NCBI RefSeq assembly: GCF_000003815.2
Contig: NC_049983.1
Coordinates: 5,798,413 to 5,862,412, forward strand
Direction of reading: 5' to 3'
DNA: 64,000 bases
Origin: Branchiostoma floridae
Lineage: Eukaryota > Chordata > Leptocardii > Amphioxiformes > Branchiostomatidae
Of the stretch, positions 42,391 through 54,600 are shown one piece after another. The notes beneath the pieces were generated by a model. It made no database searches. It was not told the origin of the DNA and saw nothing but the letters and a program-made list of their open reading frames with translations. The position numbers were made by a program, and so were the translations under genes. The stretch's first letter is position 1, and the number at the start of each line of letters is the position of its first letter.

Positions 42391-42544
42391 TGTTACGTTT
42401 ATATATTCATATATTCATTAGAAATTTGAGTAACAGGAGGTTTTACAGCTGACCTAGAAATCCGGAGCAAAGATGTCACGTGGTGTCCGAATGAAAGCTC
42501 ATCTGTGTTGGTAAATTCCATATTGAAAAGGTTTAAACTTTGTT

Positions 42545-42932
42545 CCAGCACAAAGAAGTGACTCACCATAAATTTTCGGCCGAGCACTCCGACCTTCTTC
42601 AGATGAAATGATTCGCTGCACTAATCCGGAAGTCGTCGGATGACGTCAGGTAGCAGCGAATCATAAATGGCGGGAAGGCGAAACCTGCCACCATCACGGT
42701 TCGACGTGGGTTGATGTGCCCTAATGTAGATAGCCTCCTTGACGCCCCTCACGAACCAATCCTGTTCAGTGTCTAAGATGCGAACTTGGTCCAGAGACAC
42801 GGAGTGGCCAGGGGATTCAATGTGTATATGCTGTGATACCTCTGAGGATGTTGAGCTGCGACGTCTGTGTTCCAAGGAACGGGTTTTTAATGGTCGTTCC
42901 GTTTCCCAGATGTACGATTCGGTGCAATACAC
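42545..42932 (-). mobile_element. Penelope-like element fragment (GIY-YIG endonuclease), minus arm
   Basis: Minus frame CTESYIWETERPLKTRSLEH followed by DTEQDWFVRGVKEAIYIRAH. The pattern C-x3-YIGETxRPLKxRxxEH is the GIY-YIG domain of Penelope-type retroelements; here YIG has become YIW. The reverse transcriptase is absent. An inverted partner follows at 42937-43245. Confidence 0.75.
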
Positions 42933-42936
42933 AGAA

Positions 42937-43245
42937 TAAAGGGCTAGTAGTGTTACCCTATGACTTTGTGAAGAATGTATCGGAAGCCTTTCGTAGAATC
43001 TTTAACACGCACGGCATAAAGACCTGCTTTACTTCTAGGCCGACTAGGACACTTAGGCAGCTTTTGGTGGCGCCTAAGGATAAGACGCCCAAAGAACATT
43101 AGTGTGGTGTGGTTTACCACATCCGTTGTAACGGACAAAACATCAGAGGCCCGTGCACCGAATCGTACATCGGGGAAACGGAACGACCATTAAAACCCGT
43201 TTCTTGGAACACAGACGTCGCAGCTCAACATCCTCAGAGGTATCA
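42937..43245 (+). mobile_element. Penelope-like element fragment, plus arm
   Basis: Plus strand encodes VSEAFRRIFNTHGIKTCF and LRQLLVAPKDKTPKEH, the end of the Penelope RT-linker. After a stop codon and frame change it continues with VVYHIRCNGQ and CTESYIGETERPLK, the start of the GIY-YIG domain. 43156-43244 is an inverted repeat of 42838-42925. Confidence 0.75.
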
Positions 43246-43259
43246 CAGCAAAATTCCAT

Positions 43260-44897
43260 AACCTGATACCAAGTTGATAAATGATGTTCGTCCATCCGAG
43301 CACCTAGATACTGAATCCTTTATTGACCTTTTTAGTACTCTTTGTTCGGTGGATTGGATTTTTTTCTAATAAACGAGACAAGAGTCCAGTTGTATACGTC
43401 ATTTGTTTACACGAGAAGAAGATATCAATTGATAATCTTCTCCAGCCAAATAGCTGTTGTATTATCTTAACAAGGCATTTTCTTAACAAAGCATGTTCTA
43501 ATTATGCAAATTAGGCCTTAATCTGTTACTTAAGAAAGTGTAAACGTGGGTTTTTTTAAAAATAGGATTTTGTTTAAAACTTGGGGGTTTGTTTAGAACT
43601 GGTCTTCTGTCTTGGGGTTTATGTTTTGCCGTGGGTTTTTAAAGCCTGTGAGCTCATGTAGAAGAGTAAGCCAGTCTGGTATCCAGCCGTATTATAGCTC
43701 CCGAGTCTCCTCTGTCTTCTCTACAACCCACTCTAAGGAACAGTGTTGGGCTACCTGAGCTACCATGCCATCCCGAGAAAGCCAGTACTGGTAGCTGTAA
43801 TATATTCAAAAAGATAGTGATAACTAAATAAAAAGGAACCATCCTTCACATGTGTCTTACCAGAGGACAAAAGAGACATGGGATCTATGATACGGCTACC
43901 AGGCTACTAGAAGAATACATTCTTGCATAGGGGGAAATATGATGATAGCACAAGACTATAGCTCACTCCCTGAACATGATGTACTGAACTAATCTCCAAG
44001 CAGATTAGCCACAGCGAATAACTCCTTTACCGGCTAAACTCCTTCCCATTTGCCCAAGCAAGATCTGCTTGGAGATAAGTACTGAAGACACGACAAATTT
44101 CGAGGTATGTGTTTGCACATTTTAAAGTGTCACTGAAGAACATTCAATTAATTTCATCTATTCCGTAAACACAACCGTCAAAGAAATACAATGCAGCCTT
44201 AGTGCTTCAGAAGTCACATATATTACATTTGACATATACATTTGTATACAAAGCCCAAACAACAGGCTAAGTGTAAATAGTTTTGACTTGCATCACAAAA
44301 TATGTCTCTAGTTAAAATTTTCAGTTTGTATACACACATACATGAAATGTACATGGATACAAAAAGATCATAAAATACATCTGTGGTTAAAATCTCTATA
44401 TTTTTTTCAAATATATTTGTGTTGTTTACTTTTAATGTCCCTTTGTTACTACATTGAGATGACATTCTGATTACAATGTGTATTCCAAAATATGTACCAT
44501 GCCTTTATAAATGTACAAAATATATGCATAGACAATTGATGCAATCATGTGCGATATTATTTTTTACATACAATAGTGATATTTCTAAATCAGACTTCTG
44601 CAATAAGAAAATCAATAAATAACAATAAAATAAATCAAACATGTTGAAGCACTGTGTTTATGGTTTTGTGGATGAGACTTCTGATAAATTTACTCACTTT
44701 TCTCACAAATTTAACACATTAAACTAACTGTAGACAACTGGTAGGGTATGACTTCTATTGTGTGTGCACCAGTGATGCCACATTCATGTGTATTAGGTCT
44801 TGATAATAATCACCTTGTTAAACATACAGTCTAGTGTCCACTATTGTGACACAAAATCCTGTTAAGTCTTCTGCAATCCTTTTCTGCAACAGTTCTG
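43260..44897. other. Intergenic, 3' flank of coiled-coil copy B
   Basis: AT-rich, no supported gene or repeat beyond the Penelope fragments. Short frames are chance. Confidence 0.5.
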
Positions 44898-45660
44898 TCA
44901 GCAGAATCCAGTGATTAGTCTGTAGTAAATTCTGGAAGTCAGCAGTGCCAGAGGGAAAGAAGCAGGGTTGTGAGGAACAGTGACGTCATCTCCCTCAGCT
45001 GCAGGCGACTTGTGGCTCTTTCCCTGACAAGACGCAGCGGCCATGTTGCTGGTTGATGCCTTGCCAAACATGCCATTGAGTTGACATCTCTGCAGTATAT
45101 TATACTGTACGGAGTGGAAGTGTTCTTTTGTAGTTGATTCGTCAAGCGCAATTTCCAGTCCGCGTGGCCCATCTCTCACAACATCTGGTGCAGTCCAGAC
45201 CTGCTGTGGTACTTTCCTCTCGAGTAGGACTTCCAGTCCACGAGGCTCGTCAAGTGCAGGAAAGTCCAGGTGGCTCATATTCTGCTGAAACTCTCGGTGC
45301 TTGGGAGGCTTCTCCTGTTTCCTACATGGTGCTACTGTAGGAGTAGTCTTCATGTCTCCACCACCGACATTGACAGTTGACAGGGACTCCAAAGTCGCCC
45401 TTAGTCTGATGGAGGGACTCTGCCTCAAGACCATTGCATCATGGTTCAGCTTGGAATGTGCTCCTTGTGGTGAGCTGGCCTGTTCTGGAGTTGATGCTGA
45501 CTGCGAAGTCTCATGGTACAAATCTCCTAGTCCACGCTCATTTACTTCTGTTGGAGAAGCTGATCTGCGTTGAGACAGAAGGAACTGTTCTATGAAGGAG
45601 TCAAGCGGTATTGGGTGCATCAGGAAGTGTGCCGGGTCAACAGAAGAGTGTTGATGATCT
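44898..45660 (-). CDS. C-terminal tail of coiled-coil copy B (last-exon 3' part)
   Basis: The frame runs from the final repeat unit (LLLNGCPQHGDHQH) through MHPIPLDSFIEQFLLSQR to TGA at 44898-44900, so the Met at 45620 is internal, not a start. Composition is low in hydrophobics and rich in Ser, Pro, Glu and Thr, suggesting disorder. The corresponding region of copy A lies left of the window. Confidence 0.75.
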
Positions 45661-48600
45661 CCGTGCTGAGGGCAACCATTGAGCAGCAGTGTGGTCAGAG
45701 CGGGTGCAGGTTCCTCCTTCGCTTGGTTGTGCTGGTCATCGTCTAGCAGCAGAGGGCAACCGTTGAGCAGCAGTGTGGGCAGAGCGGGTGCAGGTTCCTC
45801 CTTCGCTCGGTTGTGCTGGTCATCGTCTAGCAGCAGAGGGCAACCGTTGAGCAGCAGTGTGGTCAGAGCGGGTGCAGGTTCCTCCTTCGCTTGGTTGTGC
45901 TGGTCATCGTCTAGCAGCAGAGGGCAACCGTTGAGCAGCAGTGTGGGGAGAGCGGGTGCAGGTTCCTCCTTCGCTTGGTTGTGCTGGTCATCGTCTAGCA
46001 GCAGAGGGCAACCGTTGAGCAGCAGTGTGGGGAGAGCGGTGCAGGTTCCTCCTTCGCTTGGTTGTGCTGGTCATCGTCTAGCAGCAGAGGGCAACCGTTG
46101 AGCAGCAGTGTGGGGAGAGCGGGTGCAGGTTCCTCCTTCGCTTGGTTGTGCTGGTCATCGTCTAGCAGCAGAGGGCAACCGTTGAGCAGCAGTGTGGGGA
46201 GAGCGGGTGCAGGTTCCTCCTTCGCTTGGTTGTGCTGGTCATCGTCTAGCAGCAGAGGGCAACCGTTGAGCAGCAGTGTGGGGAGAGCGGGTGCAGGTTC
46301 CTCCTTCGCTTGGTTGTGCTGGTCATCGTCTAGCAGCAGAGGGCAACCGTTGAGCAGCAGTGTGGGCAGAGCGGGTGCAGGTTCCTCCTTCGCTTGGTTG
46401 TGCTGGTCATCGTCTAGCAGCAGAGGGCAACCGTTGAGCAGCAGTGTGGGCAGAGCGGGTGCAGGTTCCTCCTTCGCTCGGTTGTGCTGGTCATCGTCTA
46501 GCAGCAGAGGGCAACCGTTGAGCAGCAGTGTGGGGAGAGCGGGTGCAGGTTCCTCCTTCGCTTGGTTGTGCTGGTCATCGTCTAGCAGCAGAGGGCAACC
46601 GTTGAGCAGCAGTGTGGGGAGAGCGGGTGCAGGTTCCTCCTTCGCTTGGTTGTGCTGGTCATCGTCTAGCAGCAGAGGGCAACCGTTGAGCAGCAGTGTG
46701 GGGAGAGCGGGTGCAGGTTCCTCCTTCGCTTGGTTGTGCTGGTCATCGTCTAGCAGCAGAGGGCAACCGTTGAGCAGCAGTGTGGGGAGAGCGGGTGCAG
46801 GTTCCTCCTTCGCTTGGTTGTGCTGGTCATCGTCTAGCAGCAGAGGGCAACCGTTGAGCAGCAGTGTGGGGAGAGCGGCTGCAGGTTCCTCCTTCGCTTG
46901 GTTGTGCTGGTCATCGTCTAGCAGCAGAGGGCAACCGTTGAGCAGCAGTGTGGGGAGAGCGGGTGCAGGTTCCTCCTTCGCTTGGTTGTGCTGGTCATCG
47001 TCTAGCAGCAGAGGGCAACCGTTGAGCAGCAGTGTGGGGAGAGCGGGTGCAGGTTCCTCCTTCGCTTGGTTGTGCTGGTCATCGTCTAGCAGCAGAGGGC
47101 AACCGTTGAGCAGCAGTGTGGGGAGAGCGGGTGCAGGTTCCTCCTTCGCTTGGTTGTGCTGGTCATCGTCTAGCAGCAGAGGGCAACCGTTGAGCAGCAG
47201 TGTGGGGAGAGCGGGTGCAGGTTCCTCCTTCGCTTGGTTGTGCTGGTCATCGTCTAGCAGCAGAGGGCAACCGTTGAGCAGCAGTGTGGGGAGAGCGGGT
47301 GCAGGTTCCTCCTTCGCTTGGTTGTGCTGGTCATCGTCTAGCAGCAGAGGGCAACCGTTGAGCAGCAGTGTGGGCAGAGCGGGTGCAGGTTCCTCCTTCG
47401 CTTGGTTGTGCTGGTCATCGTCTAGCAGCAGAGGGCAACCGTTGAGCAGCAGTGTGGGGAGAGCGGCTGCAGGTTCCTCCTTCGCTTGGTTGTGCTGGTC
47501 ATCGTCTAGCAGCAGAGGGCAACCGTTGAGCAGCAGTGTGGGGAGAGCGGGTGCAGGTTCCTCCTTCGCTTGGTTGTGCTGGTCATTGTCTAGCAGCAGA
47601 GGGCAACCGTTGAGCAGCAGTGTGGGCAGAATGTCCTGTGATAATATAACGACATAAATGTATGATTATATTGTACAGAATAGTGCATCTTAGTCAAAGG
47701 AATTAGTTTTTAGTTGAATTTATGACATCACAGAACCCACTTTGCTATTCTGTTCTCTTACTCAACAGTACAGAGTTATCTTATTGGATATTGTGGCTTT
47801 TTTTCTAAGATTTAAAGGCAACTGAAACCATTCCTATTCATAAAAAAATTCCAACAAAACGCACCTGTTGGAGTTTCCTGAGGAATTCCTTGTTGTTCTT
47901 AACCTACCAATAGATTGAAGAGTTTTTCATGTTCAGTTTGATATGAGGAGTGTCTGACATGTGACTTGCTAAAGTTTATACAATCAAAAAAAAGTCATAA
48001 GGTGGATATTTCACAGGCCCTTATTCAACAATCATAAAATCGTATTTAGTATCATACATAGTTAGAAGTAATAGAAATATGAAACAGAAGAAAATGGACA
48101 AAGAAAATCAAGTTTAAAATTGCTGATCTTTACCTGGTTCCTCCACTTACTGATCTCTTCCTGTTGAAGGGCAGTCCTCTTTTCATTCTCTTCTCTGAAC
48201 TATTGAGAACATAACATAAACATACATGTATGTTTGCGTATATATTTGCATTTGTATTATGTATGTTTCATTCGAACCCTCGTAAACTCTAGCTAAGCCC
48301 TAAATAGGACTAAAGCGTATCTGAATAAAGGAAAGTAACGTATATATAGTTCACTTTTCTTTTTCAATAAAAAAAATAATAAAAAATAAATAAATAAATA
48401 GAAAAACTGTGGGATGCAAGTTAGAATTTATGACATACCTGGGCCGCGATAACGTTTGATACAGGTGTTCGGGACCGTGTGATAAATATAGAATACAACA
48501 CGGTGTATTCCGTATCAGCTGAGGTACCAGCCCGACCTCGGGAAGGATCGCACGAAGGCCGGAGGGCGATCCGAATCGCGGGAGGGCTGGGACCAAGGGT

Positions 48601-51600
48601 GATGCGGAATACACCGTGTTGTATTTTACTTATGTCATACCCACCTGAGAAAACCCATGTTTTGATGCAAAATGCGCCAGAAGTTTGACAAATTTGGGGC
48701 CCTCGAACCAAGAGTTCCACCAGTTATGTTCTAACGTCCAAATAAGGTATTCGAACTTTCGACGGGNNNNNNNNNNNNNNNNNNNNNNNNNNNNNNNNNN
48801 NNNNNNNNNNNNNNNNNNNNNNNNNNNNNNNNNNNNNNNNNNNNNNNNNNNNNNNNNNNNNNNNNNNNNNNNNNNNNNNNNNNNNNNNNNNNNNNNNNNN
48901 NNNNNNNNNNNNNNNNNNNNNNNNNNNNNNNNNNNNNNNNNNNNNNNNNNNNNNNNNNNNNNNNNNNNNNNNNNNNNNNNNNNNNNNNNNNNNNNNNNNN
49001 NNNNNNNNNNNNNNNNNNNNNNNNNNNNNNNNNNNNNNNNNNNNNNNNNNNNNNNNNNNNNNNNNNNNNNNNNNNNNNNNNNNNNNNNNNNNNNNNNNNN
49101 NNNNNNNNNNNNNNNNNNNNNNNNNNNNNNNNNNNNNNNNNNNNNNNNNNNNNNNNNNNNNNNNNNNNNNNNNNNNNNNNNNNNNNNNNNNNNNNNNNNN
49201 NNNNNNNNNNNNNNNNNNNNNNNNNNNNNNNCACATGGGCTTCCATAGAATGATTCAATGTGTTTGCATACACCAAGTGCACCACTGTCCAAATTTTGCA
49301 AAACCGGTTTTAGAAGTTATAATTGCTGTTATCATCTCCATAAAATGTCAATTTGATACTTGTGACATGTGTACATTAGTCAACATCACCATGCATAAAT
49401 CATGTAAATGTGTAAGTCATTTGCATAAAATTTACAAAGCTCTAAATATTTCATGGAGGTATGAGGTCGCCGAACTCTAGTTATAATTGCTTTGTTCTTG
49501 GCCACTGAACTTTTATTAATTACCTGGCACATTTTGCTTGAAGCTTGAATGTGTGTTTTCTTGGTCAACTAAAATACAATGTGGTGTTCATATAGGGAGA
49601 TATAGCTACTTATATGCCGTTTAATGACAGTTATTGCTTGAACATGAACTTCTAGGCACACCTTTTCAAGATATCAAAAGGCTACATATAATCCAAAACA
49701 CCCATCGACATAACACTCGCCTAGCTCAAGGGGGAGGATTCAGACTGCCCAAACCAAAAACCTCTGCAGCAAATTGGACATTCCCGTACAGGCGTGTAAA
49801 GTCTTACAACACATTCCCACAACACATCAAATCCTCTATCCTCTTCACCATCTATGTTCATAAAATACATTAAAGGCAGACTACAAACACAAACTTACAA
49901 ACCTCTGCAGCACTGGTGGTAAAAGACATTCATTGACAACTATGTATATAACACTATTTAACACTGACCTCTGATGGCCTCTCAGCTACATGACCTCTCA
50001 ACTACATTACTTTTACTGTTACTTGTTTGGTTAAACAAATAAACAAATCAAAGATAATGAAAAAAGACCTAGACCTTTTCTTTTCTGACTCTAGAACAGC
50101 CACACGAGTCTTCAGGGCCAGAAGTTCCTCATCTTTCAGGGAGATCCTGTTGTGGTGCACAATATGGACAAAGCATTAAATCGGCTGTTAGAAATAAAAT
50201 ATCAAGTTTTTGGACGGCAATAGTGTGCTCTCTCGTTATATATACTGTAGATGCATTTAAGTTCATGGGGATTTAATTTCGCGGTAGTGGGAAAAATGAC
50301 TTTTCGCGGTGGTTTCAAGTTCGCTGTAGCACCAATATGCACTGTAAGTCTTTTACTGCCATGGAAAAATGTTTGTGGTGGTTTTAAATTTGTGGTGAAG
50401 TGGCCACTGCAAAAACCACAAACATAAAACCACCGCAAACATTTCTGCATTTACAGTATTATAACTTTATATATAATAGTACTGGTGTGCGGTCTCACAG
50501 GGTTCAACCCACAGGATAGAGCTGCATGGAGACGTGGTATGAAGACTGGCCGACTTCTGCCTACCCCTGCGTCAGGGAATCCAGCAGCAGTATAATCATC
50601 TCAATGGATAGTGAGTGTGAGTGAGTGTGAATAAATAGGATAAAAGTTAGTCCATAGTCATCATATTATATATATCTTGTTTGAGTGTGTGTGTGAGTCA
50701 GTCAGTCAGTCTGTGAGTTAGTGAGTCAATAAAAGTTTGGGTGAGTCATTAACAGTAAAAGGGAGTGATAGCTTGTGTTTGTGAGTGAGTAAAAAGTTGG
50801 GGTGAGTGTAGAAGAGTGAGTGTGACTGTGAGTGCGTTAGTGTTGATAAGTGAGTCAGTGAGAATAATGTGAGTGAATGTGATTCCATGAACCCATTGAA
50901 CTCACCCGTGTCGTGTGTTTTCTGCCTGCTCTGCGAAGCGTTTCTCCAGCTCTCTGATCTTTGATTCTGCCTTTGTTCTCTCCCTGAGTGAGAGAAGTTA
51001 GAGTTTGATGTGCTATTTGGGGTGGGTACCGGTACAGTGTACCAGTACAAAACCGTTTTTTCTTATTGGACCGATCCGGAAAAATCGAACCTCAAAATAT
51101 CAGCTTTGGACAGGATGTTGGACCTATTAGAAAATGAACAGATTACTTGATCTGGCAAAATTCACACGTTTGGGGGCTTACCTGTGGAAGAAAACAACAG
51201 GAGCAAAGTAAAGTTCATAGTCATTTCTACCAAGTTTTGCCGTTTAAATAGCCTTATAGGAATTTAAAAAGCCAGTGTGAGGCAAATACTCCACAAAACA
51301 GATTTATTTGTAGTGAAATGGACCATTGTTATGAGTACAGTCAACTCAACAGTTTTTTCATACTTAATCAGGTCCAGACCTGGACCTGATCCTCTGGACC
51401 TGAACCGGACCTGGACCTGAATTTTCTGGCTGGTACCCACCCCTAGTTATTTACAAAAACAAGAAAGAAATTTTCAAACAGGACTTGATACTAAACTGTA
51501 CTGACAATACCTTTAACATCAAAATACATGACTTTTCAGCATTTTGAAAAATATTTAAAACATAATTTATAAACTCACCATTCATTGTCTTTTTCGAGAA

Positions 51601-54600
51601 GAGCCACATTAGTCGAGAGCCGAGAAATTTCCTCTTCTTTTTGGGCAAGCCTGTTGTGGTGAACAGAATGGAAAACAATATTAACTTCTTTTTAGACAAG
51701 ATTTGTTATTACACAAATGTGTAAAAGTTAGCAGTGAAGTATTTTGAACAACAACTGTGTACATTAAGTATTTTGAACTACAGCTACTAGTTATTCCAAA
51801 ATCAGTAGGAAATATCAGTATCTTGTCTATTATTCTTAACTAACAGTAACATTCCCAAGTCTCAGATCAAGGCAGAATAAGCTGCAGTAAGTAGTTGAGT
51901 GAGTGAGTGAGTGAGTGAGTGAGTGAGTGAGTGAGTGAGTGAGTGAGTGAGTGAATAATTCAGTTAGTGAGTAATTGAGTGACTGAATAATTAAGTTATT
52001 GAGCAATTGAGTTAGTGAGTGAGAAATTGAGTTAGTGAGTGAATGAGTAAATTGGGTGATTGAGTGATTGAATGAGTGAATGACTGACTATCTGACTNNN
52101 NNNNNNNNNNNNNNNNNNNNNNNNNNNNNNNNNNNNNNNNNNNNNNNNNNNNNNNNNNNNNNNNNNNNNNNNNNNNNNNNNNNNNNNNNNNNNNNNNTGG
52201 TACCCACCCCTAGTTATTTACAAAAACAAGAAAGAAATTTTCAAACAGGACTTGATACTAAACTGTACTGACAATACCTTTAACATCAAAATACATGACT
52301 TTTCAGCATTTTGAAAAATATTTAAAACATAATTTATAAACTCACCATTCATTGTCTTTTTCGAGAAGAGCCACATTAGTCGAGAGCCGAGAAATTTCCT
52401 CTTCTTTTTGGGCAAGCCTGTTGTGGTGAACAGAATGGAAAACAATATTAACTTCTTTTTAGACAAGATTTGTTATTACACAAATGTGTAAAAGTTAGCA
52501 GTGAAGTATTTTGAACAACAACTGTGTACATTAAGTATTTTGAACTACAGCTACTAGTTATTCCAAAATCAGTAGGAAATATCAGTATCTTGTCTATTAT
52601 TCTTAACTAACAGTAACATTCCCAAGTCTCAGATCAAGGCAGAATAAGCTGCAGTAAGTAGTTGAGTGAGTGAGTGAGTGAGTGAGTGAGTGAGTGAGTG
52701 AGTGAGTGAGTGAGTGAGTGAATAATTCAGTTAGTGAGTAATTGAGTGACTGAATAATTAAGTTATTGAGCAATTGAGTTAGTGAGTGAGAAATTGAGTT
52801 AGTGAGTGAATGAGTAATTGGGTGATTGAGTGATTGAGTGAGTGAGTGACTGACTATCTGACTGACTGACTGACTGACTGACTGACTGCTGACTGTCTGA
52901 CTGACTGCTGACTGTCTGACTGACTGACTGTCTGACTGACTGACTGACTGACTGCTTGTGATGTGATTTCTTGAACCCAACTCACCTTTTTTGGTACTTT
53001 TCTTCGTCCTTCGTGATTATCCTAAGGGAAGATGTAAAGGAAATGTAATTATGATAGTTGTGTAAAATTGAAATCACCAAACACAGGATTTGGACCACTT
53101 TCCATCAAATTCTATAACTGTCAGGTTTTTTCTTTATTCATCACGTTTTGATTACAACACTTACTGCACTATTGTTAATTCTTTTTGTTTCAGTTCCCAA
53201 ATTGATGCAATATTCAGATTGCCTATAATTGGAATTAAAAATAACAACATTTTACAAGCACTTAAGATATGACGTTCTAACTATATCTAATATGTAAATT
53301 TTGTGTTCAGGGGTACTGGGTGGTTGACCATCCAGGCTTGAGTGTAATGCTAGTTCACCTTTATCCGCAGGGTAACTTATATCCGTTGTTTTCAAAAGCA
53401 GGGTATTTAGGGCTATAATTCCGATGTGTCAAACTTCACATGACAAGTTTGATGTGAGTTCAAACTGATATATTTTGAAAATACAGTTTGAAATCACCGT
53501 CCGTCAACTTGATATCCTTAAATGGGCTGTTTTGAAAAACAAGGGATATAGCTTACCACACGAATAAAGGTTAACTAGCGTTACAATGTTTTATGTACAA
53601 GCTAATTCTCCTTTTATATATTAATAGCTGACATCATTTTCCTAAAACTTTGATTTGTAAGATCATTTGAAAACTTACATTTGGGCAATCTCTAGCCGGT
53701 TGGCAAAGTTCCTGGAAACAACCCATAAAACATAACGTTATCATAGAAATGACAACAATCATGAAATACTGTAAATGCAGAAATGTTCGCGGTGGATTAA
53801 TGTTCGCAGTTTTTGCGGCGACCACTTCACCGCGAACTTAAAACCACCGCAAACATTTTTCTATTATGGTATTAGACTGCAGTCGATGGTGTTACCGCGA
53901 AATTAAAACCACCGCGAAAAGTCATTTTTCCCGCTGCCACGAAATTAAATCCCTGCGAACTTAAATGCATTTACAGTAACATAAAGATATGCCAAAGCTG
54001 TCAACCTGAATAATAAAGTCTATTCATCTATTACAACCTCAGGCTGTTAACTGATAAGAAATAGAGAACTAAAAGTAGAAGTTACAGTATCAAATTAACG
54101 TTTGCCTTTAAGAAATGTACATTTTATGCCATAAGACATTGGTTCAGCACCAAGGACAGGGCAGAAGTCAGTAGAATATGGTTGTTCTTACCTTAGAATT
54201 TCATTCCACTGCTTGTGGTCTTTAGTCTGTTCTTGTAGCCTGTAGAAATCAACAACCAAGTCTAAGTCTAAGGAACTGTTAGCATTTTCAACACCCAGAA
54301 ATGGTATGAAAATATCAATTACCATATGCCTAAACAACATGATTGTATATCATTAATCTCAAATGCATGAATTGCTTGGCATGGGCAAATAGTTAACGGT
54401 TTAATTTCTATTAGTGGTATATTTATGCTACATTATCCTATAGCCAGGCCCCACGGACCAATCAGAAGGCCCCGTTCCACGTTTGTAATGATGCCGTAAC
54501 AAATAGATTCAGTCCAGGCCGGTGTGTATTGCTCACCGGCCTGGCACACATTACAACTATACTTTGCATGCAAATAACACCTGTATGCATTAGCTATGCT

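Noticed and set aside
46062-47657. 531-aa plus-strand Ser-rich repeat protein (and 19-564, 45679-46101)
   Set aside because: It is the antisense frame of the minisatellite. The minus frame is supported by a splice acceptor, continuity with a unique C-terminus and phase-matched upstream exons.
48630-49301. ORFs of 170-223 aa with X residues
   Set aside because: They run through the 465-N gap and have no sequence content.
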